From Phycisphaerae bacterium (GTDB taxonomy: Bacteria > Planctomycetota > Phycisphaerae > UBA1845 > PWPN01), in NCBI GenBank assembly GCA_030372985.1, contig JAUCQB010000160.1, forward strand, positions 1 to 64,000: DNA of 64,000 nucleotides, written 5' to 3'. The position numbers were made by a program, and so were the translations under genes. Shown piece after piece: positions 26,522 through 35,067 of the stretch; position 1 is the first letter of the stretch, and each line of letters begins with the position of its first letter. A model generated the notes under the pieces. The model made no database searches. It was given only the letters and a program-made list of their open reading frames with translations, and was not told the DNA's origin.

Positions 26522-27658
26522 ATGTCCAAACCACTGAACGTCGGATTGATCGGTTGCGGTTTCATGGGCCGGACGCATTCGAACGCGTACCGCAAGGTCT
26601 ACAACTTCTTCCGGACGCCGTTGCGGCCGGTGCTCAAGGCGATCTGCGACGTCAACGCCGACAAGGCTAAGACTTTCGCGGATACCTGGGGCTATGAGTC
26701 GGTCGAGACCGACTGGCGCAAGCTGTTGGACCGCAAGGACATCGAGCTGGTCGATATCTGCGTGCCGAACAACATGCACAAGGAGATCGCCATTGCCGCC
26801 GCCAAGGCCGGCAAGATGATTATTTGCGAGAAGCCCCTGGCGCTGAACGTGGCCGAGGGCCAGGAGATGGTCGCGGCGGTCGAGAAAGCCGGCGTGCCCA
26901 ACCTTGTTTCGTTCAATTACCGGCGGGTACCGGCCGTGACGTTGGCCAAGAACCTGATCGACCAGGGTCGGCTCGGCCGCATCTTCCATTATCGCGCGGT
27001 CTTCCTGCAGGACTGGACCATCTCCGCCGACCTGCCGCAGGGCGGCGACGCGCTGTGGCGGCTGGATGTGAAGGCGGCCGGCTCGGGCGTGACCGGCGAC
27101 CTGCTCGCCCACTGCATCGACACGGCCATCTGGCTGAACGGACCGATCAAGAGCGTCACCGCGATGACCGAGACGTTCATCAAGGAACGCAAGCACACCC
27201 AGACCGGCAAAGTCGAGGCCGTGGGCATCGACGATGCGTGTGCGTTCCTGGCCCGGTTCGCCAACGGCTCACTCGCGGTCTTTGAGTCCACCCGCTACGC
27301 CCGCGGCCACAAGGCCCTGTACACCTTCGAGATCAACGGTGAGAAGGCATCGATCGCCTGGGACCTGCACGACCTGCATCGGCTGAGCTACTTCGACCAT
27401 CGCGATGATTCGCTCGTCCGCGGGTGGCGGAGCATCCACGTTACCGACGGCGACATGCCCTACATGAACAAGTGGTGGGTGCCCGGCCTGCAGATTGGCT
27501 ACGAGCACAGCTTTGTGCATCAGGCGGCCGACTTCCTGGAGGCCGTCGCCAAGGGCCAGACGGTCGGCCCGACTTTCCGCGACGCCCTCGACACGCAGAA
27601 GGTCTGCGAGGCCGTCCTGGAGAGCGCCCGCAAGGGGACGTGGGTGGATGTCGCCTGA
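26522..27658 (+). CDS. Gfo/Idh/MocA family oxidoreductase
   Basis: The 378-residue protein starts at an ATG with AGGAG about 9 bases upstream. It opens with a Rossmann fold, [18 protein letters not shown] (residues 5-22, GxGxxGxxH pattern), continues with [17 protein letters not shown] and the family motif [10 protein letters not shown] near residues 102-111. The C-terminal alpha/beta domain has [19 protein letters not shown] near 187-205 with the catalytic-type His, and [16 protein letters not shown] near the end. Such enzymes use NAD(P) to oxidise or reduce sugars, inositols or glycosides at C3 or C2. It is the third member of the cupin/isomerase set and may feed or follow the ThuA protein downstream. 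Confidence 0.92.
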   Translation: MSKPLNVGLIGCGFMGRTHSNAYRKVYNFFRTPLRPVLKAICDVNADKAKTFADTWGYESVETDWRKLLDRKDIELVDICVPNNMHKEIAIAAAKAGKMIICEKPLALNVAEGQEMVAAVEKAGVPNLVSFNYRRVPAVTLAKNLIDQGRLGRIFHYRAVFLQDWTISADLPQGGDALWRLDVKAAGSGVTGDLLAHCIDTAIWLNGPIKSVTAMTETFIKERKHTQTGKVEAVGIDDACAFLARFANGSLAVFESTRYARGHKALYTFEINGEKASIAWDLHDLHRLSYFDHRDDSLVRGWRSIHVTDGDMPYMNKWWVPGLQIGYEHSFVHQAADFLEAVAKGQTVGPTFRDALDTQKVCEAVLESARKGTWVDVA

Positions 27659-27699
27659 GGGCAGATACTGCGGCGGACAGGATACAGAGGAGTAGGCAT

Positions 27700-28203
27700 A
27701 TGTCATGCCTTGGCGTCCATTTCGCGCTGTCTGCTGAGGAAGCAGCCACACTGCGATCCCTGCCGGACGACGAGTCACGGCTCAACCATCTCCAGGTGGT
27801 CATCGAGGAGGTGTACTTCGCCAGCCATCGCGAGTACCTCGCCGAGAGCGACAAATCCTGGGATGCCATGCATCGTGCCCTGTCCGACGGGCGTTTGACC
27901 TGGATCGGCGGGGAGTATCCGCTGAATCACGTGGTCCTTGCCGGGGAGTCGTTGTACTCCAAGACCGACTGGATCATCAGCCTGAAAAGCCCTGGACAGG
28001 TCCGAGACATTGCGGCGGCCCTCCCAGCCATCACCGAGGCTGACTTCCGGCGCCGTTACTTCGCGATTGACGAGCGGGATTATGACTGTGCATTAGACGA
28101 GGGAGATTTTCAATACACCTGGGGCTGGTTTCAAGGTGTGCGAGATCTTTATGTCAAGGCCGCACGAACGGGTCGATGTGTTCTCTTCAGTGCCGATCAG
28201 TGA
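27700..28203 (+). CDS. DUF1877 (YfbM-like) protein
   Basis: ATG 27700 has GAGGAG about 7 bases upstream, so the longer frame that overlaps the dehydrogenase gene is rejected. The 167-residue protein matches the DUF1877 pattern: MSCLGVHFALSAEEAATLRS, ESDKSWDAMHRALSDG, NHVVLAGESLY, then DFRRRYFAIDERDYDC and WGWFQGVRDLYVKAA. This family has a small alpha/beta fold and no known reaction; it is often found near toxin-immunity or unrelated genes. Here it follows the Gfo/Idh/MocA gene with a 41-base gap, yet has no obvious link to sugar metabolism. Confidence 0.85.
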   Translation: MSCLGVHFALSAEEAATLRSLPDDESRLNHLQVVIEEVYFASHREYLAESDKSWDAMHRALSDGRLTWIGGEYPLNHVVLAGESLYSKTDWIISLKSPGQVRDIAAALPAITEADFRRRYFAIDERDYDCALDEGDFQYTWGWFQGVRDLYVKAARTGRCVLFSADQ

Positions 28204-28321
28204 AATGACTCGCGTGATTGACGAGCCTCTCGGACTCTGGGGTACGGCAAGTTGCGAGCAGCGCTGAATGCGCCCCCCGCCCTGAAGAGGCAACATCCCG
28301 CCAACGGACCGGTGGCATGAC

Positions 28322-28339
28322 TTCGACGGGCTCAGTCCA
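28322..28339. repeat. degenerate copy of the PEPVEG-type short repeat
   Basis: TTCGACGGGCTCAGTCCA resembles the common dispersed word cttcgacaggctcagggc; the minus strand reads TEPVEV. It is the opposite-strand relative of the copy at 14172-14193 and lies in the non-coding gap 28204-28499, where I see nothing else. Confidence 0.5.
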
Positions 28340-28499
28340 AGCAAGCCACCGGCTCGCCAACAGACCGTCATTGTCCTGCTCCGAGCGCCGATTTGAACGC
28401 TCCCCCCTCTGGTGGTAGGCTGTCACGCCGTTTGGACCGGGGACCGACCCCCGCCTGGTGTGCGATGAGAGACTCAAACAGAGAGCAAAGGGAATGATC

Positions 28500-29348
28500 A
28501 TGAGAAAGATCCATTGGTTGTTGACGGTTGGTGCAGTGCTGTGCGTAGGTGGATGCACGCAGATCGGTCAGCGTCAGGTTGCTCAGAAGCCCGAGACCCA
28601 CGCGGGGGAAGCCAAGCCCACTGCCCCTGCCAAGAAGATCCTGTTCTATTCGCAATCGTTCGGGTTTCGCCATTCGGTGGTCAACCGGCCGTTGACCGGC
28701 GAGATGGCCCACGCCGAGAAGGTGTTCAAGGAGATCGCAACCAAGGCCGGATATGACGTCTTCTTCTCTCAGGATCACAACGATCTCACCGGCGACCAGT
28801 ACAAGCAATACGATGCCATCGTGTTCTACACCTCGGGGAATCCGCTGATCAGTCGTGAGCCGCTGATGAAGTGGATCCGGGACGGCGGGGCGTTTATCGG
28901 CATTCACTCGGCCACCGACTCGTTCCGGGGCGAGGACAAGGGCATCCCCGGCTGGCCGGAGTACGTGAAGATGATCGGGGCGGCTTTCGAGACACACCAT
29001 GCCCAGAGGGTCGCCACGCTCAAGATCGACGTGACCGACCACCCGGCCACGAAGATGCTCGAGCAGGGGTGGAAGCTGCAGGACGAGTACTACTTGTTCG
29101 GCGACAGCTTCTCCACCGAGAGTTCGCGGTTGCTGGTCAGCGTGGACACGCAGAAGACTTCCGAGGACGACCTCAAGGCGATGGGCATGAAGCCGGGCAG
29201 CGTCGTTCCGATCGCCTGGACCCGGACGGAAGGCAAGGGCAAGGTCTTCTACACCTCGCTAGGCCACCGCGAGGACGTCTGGACCAACCCGGCCTACCAG
29301 AAGCACCTGCTCGGCGGAATCGCCTGGGCCTTGGGCCTGGAGAAGTAA
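28500..29348 (+). CDS. ThuA domain lipoprotein
   Basis: ATG 28500 has AAGGG about 7 bases upstream and gives a lipoprotein signal: MRKIHWLLTVGAVLCVGGC, with the lipobox Cys at residue 19. After a Pro/Ala-rich linker the ThuA domain starts near residue 45 (KKILFYSQSFGFRHS). It shows FYTSGNPLISREPLMKWIRD, the marker GIHSATDSF, and ends with YTSLGHREDVW and GGIAWALGL, which is the typical last helix of the family. ThuA is a glutamine-amidotransferase-like fold implicated in 3-keto-sugar (trehalose-type) processing. Being anchored in a membrane and near an oxidoreductase and a DUF1080-like protein, it may take part in handling oxidised glycosides; this is inference. Confidence 0.88.
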   Translation: MRKIHWLLTVGAVLCVGGCTQIGQRQVAQKPETHAGEAKPTAPAKKILFYSQSFGFRHSVVNRPLTGEMAHAEKVFKEIATKAGYDVFFSQDHNDLTGDQYKQYDAIVFYTSGNPLISREPLMKWIRDGGAFIGIHSATDSFRGEDKGIPGWPEYVKMIGAAFETHHAQRVATLKIDVTDHPATKMLEQGWKLQDEYYLFGDSFSTESSRLLVSVDTQKTSEDDLKAMGMKPGSVVPIAWTRTEGKGKVFYTSLGHREDVWTNPAYQKHLLGGIAWALGLEK

Positions 29349-29418
29349 GCTCGTATCATCAACGGGCCGGTAGTCCTCGGGCTGTCGGCCCGCTGTCTTG
29401 CGCTGAGGTCGCGGCAAG

Positions 29419-31632
29419 ATGACCCGTGCGATGTCTTTGTGCCTGCTACTGTGCTTGCTGCACGGTGGTTGCGTCCAGCTCGCAACCGATCGCATTGTCA
29501 TCGATGATCTTCTGCACCGCCCCGATGCCCGCCACGGCACGCTCGGGCCGACCGGCAAACGATTGTTCACCGAACGGCTGGATCCGGGCCTCGGCTTCCG
29601 CGGGCAGTTCTCCTACATCCATTACGCGAAGATCGCCGACCCGATCATGTTTCAGCCGCTTGACTGGGCCATATCGAGTTCAAATCACAACGTCTTCAAA
29701 CACGACAAGCCCTTCGTTTCGGCAACGGACCGAGTCGATTGGTTCCCGAGCCACCTCGTGACTCACTCGCGGTTCGGCCGCTTCGCGGTCACCGAGCGCA
29801 AGTTCATCACCGACGACGATACGCTGGTGGAGCTGGTGACGGTCACGAACGACTCGAAGGTCTCCGCCGAATGCCTTCTTCAGGTCTCCAGCGGCTTCGC
29901 CCGCGAGCGCGGCTCGGACAATACCCTGACCGGCGCGGCTGATTTCCGCGGGGTTCGCGGGCATGCAGTTCTGGTCGCGCCTCGTTTCACGCTGGCGGGC
30001 AACGGGCCGTCGCTATGGCGATGTGTCGGCATCTGGCCCGGCCAGTCGGTCAGTTTCCGTATCGTCATGTCTTTCCAGGAAGACGCCGCCACGGCCGTGA
30101 AAACCGCTCGCGAATGGGCGGTGCGATCGGACCCGCTCGGGCACCAGCGAGCCGTCTATCAGAAATGGTTCGATGACAACTGTCCGCGCTTCGAGTGCGA
30201 CGATCCGTACATAACGAAGCTTTACTGGTATCGCTGGTTTGTCGCCCGGCACTGTCTGAGCCGGGCCTGCACCGGCAACCTGCCGTATCCGTACTTCTTC
30301 GAGGGGACGCACCAGCCACACTTTCCGCGGTTGATCTCCTTCAGTTCGCCGCACATCATCGCCGAGACCCGCTGGCTGCGCGATCCGCAATACGCATTCG
30401 GGCAGGTCAGCAACCACTGCCTCAATCCGGACGACACGAGCGGGTTCTTCATTTCCGCACGGATCAACGAAAAAGGAGGCGACTACAACAACTGGATCGT
30501 CAGTGCCGCCTGGGAGGCGTTCAAGGTCCACCCTGACCGCCAGTGGCTTCAGTCGGTGATCGAGCCGATGTCTGAGGACGTGCGCGGCACACTTCGTCAG
30601 TTCGACCGCGACGGTGACTTTCTGCCCACACCGCGCAAGCACGGGACGACCGGCATGGAGTACCAGCCGTCGTTCTTCTACTTCAACGAGAACTACGACG
30701 ACAGCAAGCCCGATGCCCCGCTCGAACGCGGTGATTACGCCGCCTACCTGTACGGCAACGCGAGCGCGCTGGCCGAGGCATGGCGGTTTCTTGGCAACTC
30801 AGCCCGGGCCGCCGAGTTCGAGCAACTGGCGGGCAAGATCCAGGCGGCGTGCCTGGAGAAGCTGTGGGACCCCACGGACCGGTTCTGCTATGCCGTCCGT
30901 GAGGCTGACGGGGCGGTCGCCCGGGTTCGGGAGATCGTGGGTTTCTATCCTTTCATGAGCCGGTTGGTGCCCGACGAACCGGAGTACGTGGCCAGCTTGG
31001 CGTACCTGGTCGATCCGGCCGAGTTCTGGACGGCCTACCCCCCGGCGACGGTCACCCAGAAATGCCCGGCCTACACCCCGCATGTGGCCACTTGGCCGGC
31101 GGCAGGTGGCAAGACCCATGGCTGCATGTGGAACGGACCGGCCTGGCCGCACGCCACCAGCGTTATCCTGGACGTCCTGGCCACGGCTCTGCGGGAGTAC
31201 AACCAGCCGTATATCAAATCCGAGCACTTCTGGCACATGCTGGACCGCTACACGCACTTGCAGTATGAAAATGGCGACCTTACCCGGCCGTTGGTCACCG
31301 AGTACTACGATGGCCAGAGCGGCACGCCGGATCCTACGGGCTGTCCGGACTACTTCCACAGCACCTATTGTGATCTGGTCATCCGACACGCGGTCGGCCT
31401 GCAGCCGTCAAATAGCGACCGGGTGGTGATAGACCCGATCCCAGGCCCGCTGAAGTGGTTTAGCTTGCGGAGGTTGCGGTATCGCGGCCATGAGCTGGAT
31501 ATCGTGTACAGTTCCGCCGACGCCGGGCCGGAAAGGGGCCTGACGGTCTGGGTGGACGGGAGGCGGGTGGCGCATCGGCCGGGGACACTGGGGCGGGTCG
31601 AATTCGTTTTCCCGGCCGGCGACGATTGGTGA
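29419..31632 (+). CDS. MGH1-like (alpha/alpha)6 glycoside hydrolase, lipoprotein
   Basis: The 737-residue protein has a lipobox (SLCLLLCLLHGGC, Cys 18). The first 270 residues form a beta domain (FGRFAVTERKFITDDDTLVELVT). The remainder is an (alpha/alpha)6 toroid with features of the mannosylglycerate-hydrolase/GH63-like group: YKWYRWF-type helix near 275, GGDYNNWIVSAAWEAF near 350, GDYAAYLYGNASALAEAWRF near 440, KLWDPTDRFCYAV, VGFYPFMSRLVPDEP and CMWNGPAWPHATSVILD near residue 575. These enzymes cleave alpha-glycosides at the cell surface. The gene sits between ThuA and a GH113-like gene, all on the plus strand, so a glycan-degrading cluster is likely; the sugar is not known. Confidence 0.8.
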   Translation: MTRAMSLCLLLCLLHGGCVQLATDRIVIDDLLHRPDARHGTLGPTGKRLFTERLDPGLGFRGQFSYIHYAKIADPIMFQPLDWAISSSNHNVFKHDKPFVSATDRVDWFPSHLVTHSRFGRFAVTERKFITDDDTLVELVTVTNDSKVSAECLLQVSSGFARERGSDNTLTGAADFRGVRGHAVLVAPRFTLAGNGPSLWRCVGIWPGQSVSFRIVMSFQEDAATAVKTAREWAVRSDPLGHQRAVYQKWFDDNCPRFECDDPYITKLYWYRWFVARHCLSRACTGNLPYPYFFEGTHQPHFPRLISFSSPHIIAETRWLRDPQYAFGQVSNHCLNPDDTSGFFISARINEKGGDYNNWIVSAAWEAFKVHPDRQWLQSVIEPMSEDVRGTLRQFDRDGDFLPTPRKHGTTGMEYQPSFFYFNENYDDSKPDAPLERGDYAAYLYGNASALAEAWRFLGNSARAAEFEQLAGKIQAACLEKLWDPTDRFCYAVREADGAVARVREIVGFYPFMSRLVPDEPEYVASLAYLVDPAEFWTAYPPATVTQKCPAYTPHVATWPAAGGKTHGCMWNGPAWPHATSVILDVLATALREYNQPYIKSEHFWHMLDRYTHLQYENGDLTRPLVTEYYDGQSGTPDPTGCPDYFHSTYCDLVIRHAVGLQPSNSDRVVIDPIPGPLKWFSLRRLRYRGHELDIVYSSADAGPERGLTVWVDGRRVAHRPGTLGRVEFVFPAGDDW

Positions 31633-31657
31633 ATCGATGTCTGAGCGAGTGAGAAAG

Positions 31658-31699
31658 GTAGGGCACGGTCGGAGCTGCCGCAGGCGGCGGAGACCTGCC
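31658..31699. repeat. dispersed hairpin repeat, copy 2
   Basis: GTAGGGCACGGTCGGAGC, then GCTGCC/GGCGGC hairpin, then GGCGGAGACCT. It shares both outer blocks with 1141-1195 but has a different and shorter palindrome between them. Confidence 0.55.
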
Positions 31700-31740
31700 G
31701 ATCCAGCCTCTCGCATTTGCTCTGAGGGAGACTGAACCGG

Positions 31741-32910
31741 ATGAAGGTGGTTTGGCAGGTTGCAGGCGGTCTCTGCGTCATCGGGGCGGCGTTCTGGTGG
31801 ACGTGCACGGGCCGCGGAGACGGCGGGCGCGAGCCGAGCGGCCGGTCGGCCAATCGCGGCGGCGATGTCGCCCAGTCGTTCGCTCCGCGGAGGACCCCCT
31901 CGGGTATGGCGAGCGGCCCATATCATGGCATGTCATGGCAAATACACTACTCGGCCACGGCCGTCGAGCAGGCCAAGGTCATGTGCCGCGAAATCGCCGA
32001 TCTGGGCGCCGACACGGTGATGATCAGCAATCCCGGCTATCAGGAGCACGCCGGCTCCGATTCATTCAAGATCGACCCGGTCGTCACGCCAAGCAGGGAG
32101 CAGTGGCTCGAAATCTTCAGAATCGCCCACGACAACGGCCTGCGAATTATTCTCATGCCGATCATCCTGCTGTCCGACCCGCGGGGCAACGAGTGGCGCG
32201 GCGTGATCAGCCCGCCGAACTGGGACGACTGGTTCGAGCAGTACCGCAAGTTCATCCTGCACTTCGCCCGCATCGCCGAGGAAGGCAAGGTCGAGGTCTT
32301 CATGGTCGGCTCGGAACTGGTCAGCACCGAGAAGTTCACCAACCGCTGGCACGAGGTGATTCGCGAGGCTCGCAAAGAGTTCTCCGGAAAACTGTCCTAC
32401 TCGGCCAATTGGGATCACTACAAGGTGGTCGAGTTCTGGGACGAACTGGACCTCGTCGGGATGACCAGCTACTACAAGCTTTCGTCTGAACCCCGCCCGT
32501 CGCTCCACGACCTCATCAAGGCCTGGGGACCGCTCAGGAAAGGGTTGCTCAAGTGGCAGGCCACGGTCAACAAGCCGCTGCTGTTCACCGAAGCCGGATG
32601 GTGCAGCCAGGAGGGCGCGTCCATTGAACCGTGGAATTACTACTACAAGCAGGAAGCCACGCCTGCCGGACTGGAAGAGCAACTCAACTGCTACCTCGCG
32701 TTCATGGAGACCTGGAAGTACTCCGATGAGCCGGGCAAACGCCTGACGCCCGAGCAGTTGGGCGGGGTCTTGTGGTGGGAGTGGAACGACACGCCCGGCG
32801 GCAAAAACGACTACAACTACACCCCGCGTGGCAAGCCCGCCGAAAAGGCCTTGCGAGACTGGTTCGCCGCCGCCCGGAAAAGGTGGCCCGCGACCTCGCC
32901 CGCGAAGTAG
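31741..32910 (+). CDS. GH113-like TIM-barrel glycoside hydrolase, exported
   Basis: The 389-residue protein has a hydrophobic N-terminus (VVWQVAGGLCVIGAAFWWTCTG) and a Ser/Arg/Gly-rich linker. The barrel runs from about residue 60. Two motifs fit a retaining clan-A enzyme such as GH113 beta-mannanase: VFMVGSELVS near residue 190 (acid/base Glu) and LLFTEAGWCSQEGAS near 282 (nucleophile Glu). GGVLWWEWNDTPGG near the end is an aromatic substrate-wall motif. It probably cleaves beta-linked mannan-like or related glycans. It closes the sugar region, 108 bases after the MGH1-like gene; the next gene is on the other strand. Confidence 0.72.
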   Translation: MKVVWQVAGGLCVIGAAFWWTCTGRGDGGREPSGRSANRGGDVAQSFAPRRTPSGMASGPYHGMSWQIHYSATAVEQAKVMCREIADLGADTVMISNPGYQEHAGSDSFKIDPVVTPSREQWLEIFRIAHDNGLRIILMPIILLSDPRGNEWRGVISPPNWDDWFEQYRKFILHFARIAEEGKVEVFMVGSELVSTEKFTNRWHEVIREARKEFSGKLSYSANWDHYKVVEFWDELDLVGMTSYYKLSSEPRPSLHDLIKAWGPLRKGLLKWQATVNKPLLFTEAGWCSQEGASIEPWNYYYKQEATPAGLEEQLNCYLAFMETWKYSDEPGKRLTPEQLGGVLWWEWNDTPGGKNDYNYTPRGKPAEKALRDWFAAARKRWPATSPAK

Positions 32911-32920
32911 GTCCCGGTGG

Positions 32921-33361
32921 CTATTCCTTCGTCTCGGGCAGATGTTCCTTGATCAGCTTCGGCACATCCATCAGCAGTTCGCGCAGGCCCTTTCGCCCGG
33001 CGTTCTCGACGGCAGCGTTGAAGGGGAACCATTCCCGTTCGCGGCGATACTGCTCCGGGTACTCGGCCTGAACCCCGGTCACCCGCAGCAGGAACACGCT
33101 GACGTGGACCATGGCGTCCCATTTTCTCTTGTTGAACGAGAAGAAACCGACGGGTTGCTCGGAGAGCGTGCCCACCACGCCGGCCTCCTCGATGGCTTCA
33201 GCACGGGCGGTCTCCCTTGGTGTGACGCCCGGATCGATCAGGCCCTTGGGGATCCCCCATTTGTCTTTGTCGATCCGGCGGATCAGGAGAATCTCGATCC
33301 GGCCGTTGGGGTCGTAGCGATAGGGAATCGCTCCAGCCTGGGCATAGATTTCGGTGCTCAC
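32921..33361 (-). CDS. Nudix hydrolase
   Basis: The start is set at GTG 33361 because GGAGG lies 6 bases before it; the longer frame is a shadow of tyrS, and the ATG at 33391 has no ribosome-binding site. The product has 146 residues: AGAIPYRYDPNGRIEILLIRR opens the Nudix fold and KGLIDPGVTPRETARAEAIE followed by EAGVVG is the Nudix box. The first Glu of the canonical GX5EX7REUXEE box is replaced by Val and the Arg by Ala, so catalytic efficiency or specificity may differ from classic members. It likely hydrolyses a nucleoside diphosphate derivative. It diverges from tyrS across a GC-rich hairpin region. Confidence 0.85.
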   Translation of the reverse strand: MSTEIYAQAGAIPYRYDPNGRIEILLIRRIDKDKWGIPKGLIDPGVTPRETARAEAIEEAGVVGTLSEQPVGFFSFNKRKWDAMVHVSVFLLRVTGVQAEYPEQYRREREWFPFNAAVENAGRKGLRELLMDVPKLIKEHLPETKE

Positions 33362-33423
33362 CGGCAACCTCCACAACTCGCTGCCTGGCATAATATCGTT
33401 CAAAGGAGCGATCTGATAGTATG

Positions 33424-33507
33424 AGACGGGGCTGGGGACTTGGGGCTGGAGCCTGGGGAGCGGGACCGGTTTCCCGCTAGCCCCCAGCCCCCAATCCCCA
33501 GTCCCCG
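33424..33507. repeat. long imperfect G-rich/C-rich hairpin in the nudix-tyrS gap
   Basis: Left arm 33428-33465 (ggggctggggacttggggctg...agcggga) pairs imperfectly with 33472-33507 (tcccgctagcccccagcccc...agtcccc); the inner stem is AGCGGGA 33459-33465 with TCCCGCT 33472-33478. It lies in the divergent promoter region of two genes. Confidence 0.6.
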
Positions 33508-33568
33508 CAGCCTGCCCGTGCAGAGGGCGGGCTGTTGAACGGTCGTTGTTGGCAGGGATAATAACCGC

Positions 33569-34813
33569 ATGAGCTTCGCAAGTGTTGAAGAACAACTGAA
33601 GGTGCTGACCCGCGGGGTCGAGCGGATCGATACCCTGGACGAACTGCGTCACAAGCTGCAGCGGTCCCGGGAAACGAACACGCCTCTGCGGATCAAGCTT
33701 GGACTGGACCCGACGGCTCCGGACATCCACCTCGGGCACACCGTGGTTCTTCGTAAGATGCGTCAGTTTCAGGACTTAGGGCACAAGGCGGTGCTGATCA
33801 TCGGCGACTATACGGCCAAGGTCGGCGACCCATCGGGGCGCAGCAAGACCCGGCCGGTCCTGGATGACAAGGCCATTGAGGCCAACGCCAAGACCTATTT
33901 CGAGCAGGCCGGCAAGGTGCTGGACACCTCTCCCGGCAAGCTGGAGGTCCGGCCCAACAGCGAATGGCTGGCGGGGATGACCTTTGCCGATGTGCTCAAG
34001 CTGGCCGGGCAGATGACGGTCGGCCAGATGCTCAAGCGGGAGGACTTCCGCAAGCGTTTCGAGGCTGAGATTCCCATCGGCGTTCACGAACTGCTCTACC
34101 CCCTGATGCAGGGCTGGGACAGCGTGTGCGTTCAATCGGACGTCGAACTGGGGGGCACCGACCAGACGTTCAACAACCTCGTCGGCCGCGATCTTCAGCG
34201 AAACGCCGGCCAGCATGCCCAGGTGGTCATGGTGATGCCCATTCTGGTCGGTCTTGACGGCGTCGAGAAGATGAGCAAGTCGCTGGGCAACTATGTCGGT
34301 ATACACGAGCCGCCGCACGACATGTTCGGCAAGCTGATGAGCGTTCCCGACGGCTGCATGGTGAACTACCTGACCTTGCTGACCTCGATCCCCGAGAACG
34401 AGATCCGCGAACTGACCAATGCGAGCAAGACGCACCCCATGGAGGCCAAGAAACGGCTGGCAGTGGGGGTGGCCTCGGGCTTTCACGACCGCAAGCTCGT
34501 CGAGCAGGCCCGGGAGGAGTGGGAGCGGATTCACCAGAAGAAGGCTTCGACCGGCGATCTGGTCGTGCCGGCCGACACCCCGACGATCCAGGTGCCGGAA
34601 GCGGTCATGCAGGACGGCCGGGCCATGACCCTCAAGCTCATCGTTGCCTGCGGTTTCGCCGCGACCAATAGCGAAGCCCGCCGGCTGATCGACGAAAAGG
34701 GCATCCGCCTCAACGGCGAGGTGGTCGAAGAGGCCACCGGCACCCTGGCCGTCAAAAGCGGCGATATCCTCCAGCGCGGCAAGCGGAAGTTCGTGAGATT
34801 GGGGGTTTTATAG
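33569..34813 (+). CDS. tyrS: tyrosyl-tRNA synthetase
   Basis: A 414-residue class Ic aminoacyl-tRNA synthetase: the HIGH box is HLGH (residues 54-57), preceded by LGLDPTAPDI. The KMSKS signature is at residues 234-238. GGTDQTFNNLVGRD near 195-208 fits the tyrosine-binding region, and an S4-like RNA-binding domain covers about residues 350-414 (LIVACGFAATNSEARRLIDE). It charges tRNA-Tyr. The combination of HLGH, KMSKS and length matches the TyrZ-type bacterial form. Only weak Shine-Dalgarno sequence precedes the ATG. It is divergent from the Nudix gene and I see no T-box leader. Confidence 0.97.
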   Translation: MSFASVEEQLKVLTRGVERIDTLDELRHKLQRSRETNTPLRIKLGLDPTAPDIHLGHTVVLRKMRQFQDLGHKAVLIIGDYTAKVGDPSGRSKTRPVLDDKAIEANAKTYFEQAGKVLDTSPGKLEVRPNSEWLAGMTFADVLKLAGQMTVGQMLKREDFRKRFEAEIPIGVHELLYPLMQGWDSVCVQSDVELGGTDQTFNNLVGRDLQRNAGQHAQVVMVMPILVGLDGVEKMSKSLGNYVGIHEPPHDMFGKLMSVPDGCMVNYLTLLTSIPENEIRELTNASKTHPMEAKKRLAVGVASGFHDRKLVEQAREEWERIHQKKASTGDLVVPADTPTIQVPEAVMQDGRAMTLKLIVACGFAATNSEARRLIDEKGIRLNGEVVEEATGTLAVKSGDILQRGKRKFVRLGVL

Positions 34814-34846
34814 GAGTTTTTAGCTCTTAGCTATTAGCCGGGCACA

Positions 34847-34884
34847 GATGGGTGGCTGGGTGGCCCATCCCCGCCGCAGCGGGG
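34847..34884. repeat. paired hairpins after tyrS
   Basis: GATGGG 34847-34852 pairs with CCCATC 34864-34869, and the adjoining CCCCGC 34869-34874 with GCGGGG 34879-34884 around CGCA. The first hairpin could help end tyrS transcripts, though no T run follows. Confidence 0.5.
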
Positions 34885-34959
34885 GTGGGGGCACCCGACA
34901 CCCGCCCCTGATCGCCGAGTCCGAGAACCCCGACGCTTGAACCCTGGACTCTGAGCTCT

Positions 34960-34987
34960 GAACCCCGAACCCTGAACCCTGAACCCT
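34960..34987. repeat. four tandem copies of a 7-base unit (GAACCCY)
   Basis: GAACCCC at 34960 is followed by three GAACCCT copies ending at 34987. A looser run of ctgagctctgaacccc-like words begins near 34935. The repeat lies between tyrS and the pilus-like gene. Confidence 0.7.
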
Positions 34988-35067
34988 GCCGGCTTTACGG
35001 CCGACCCTCGTCTAGTCACTTGGTCCCCCGTATATTCCGATGGAGTTTTAACGGAGGATTTGGGCCG

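Noticed and set aside
27424-27699. N-terminal extension of the DUF1877 protein
   Set aside because: It overlaps the end of the dehydrogenase gene in another frame; ATG 27700 has GAGGAG just upstream.
33569-33640. T-box or other riboswitch upstream of tyrS
   Set aside because: Neither the T-box sequence nor a typical long leader is seen; the gap is a G/C-rich hairpin shared with the divergent nudix gene.
33361-33739. Nudix protein starting at the far upstream ATG (272 codons)
   Set aside because: The added residues are the antisense of tyrS; GTG 33361 has a strong ribosome-binding site and starts at the conserved fold.
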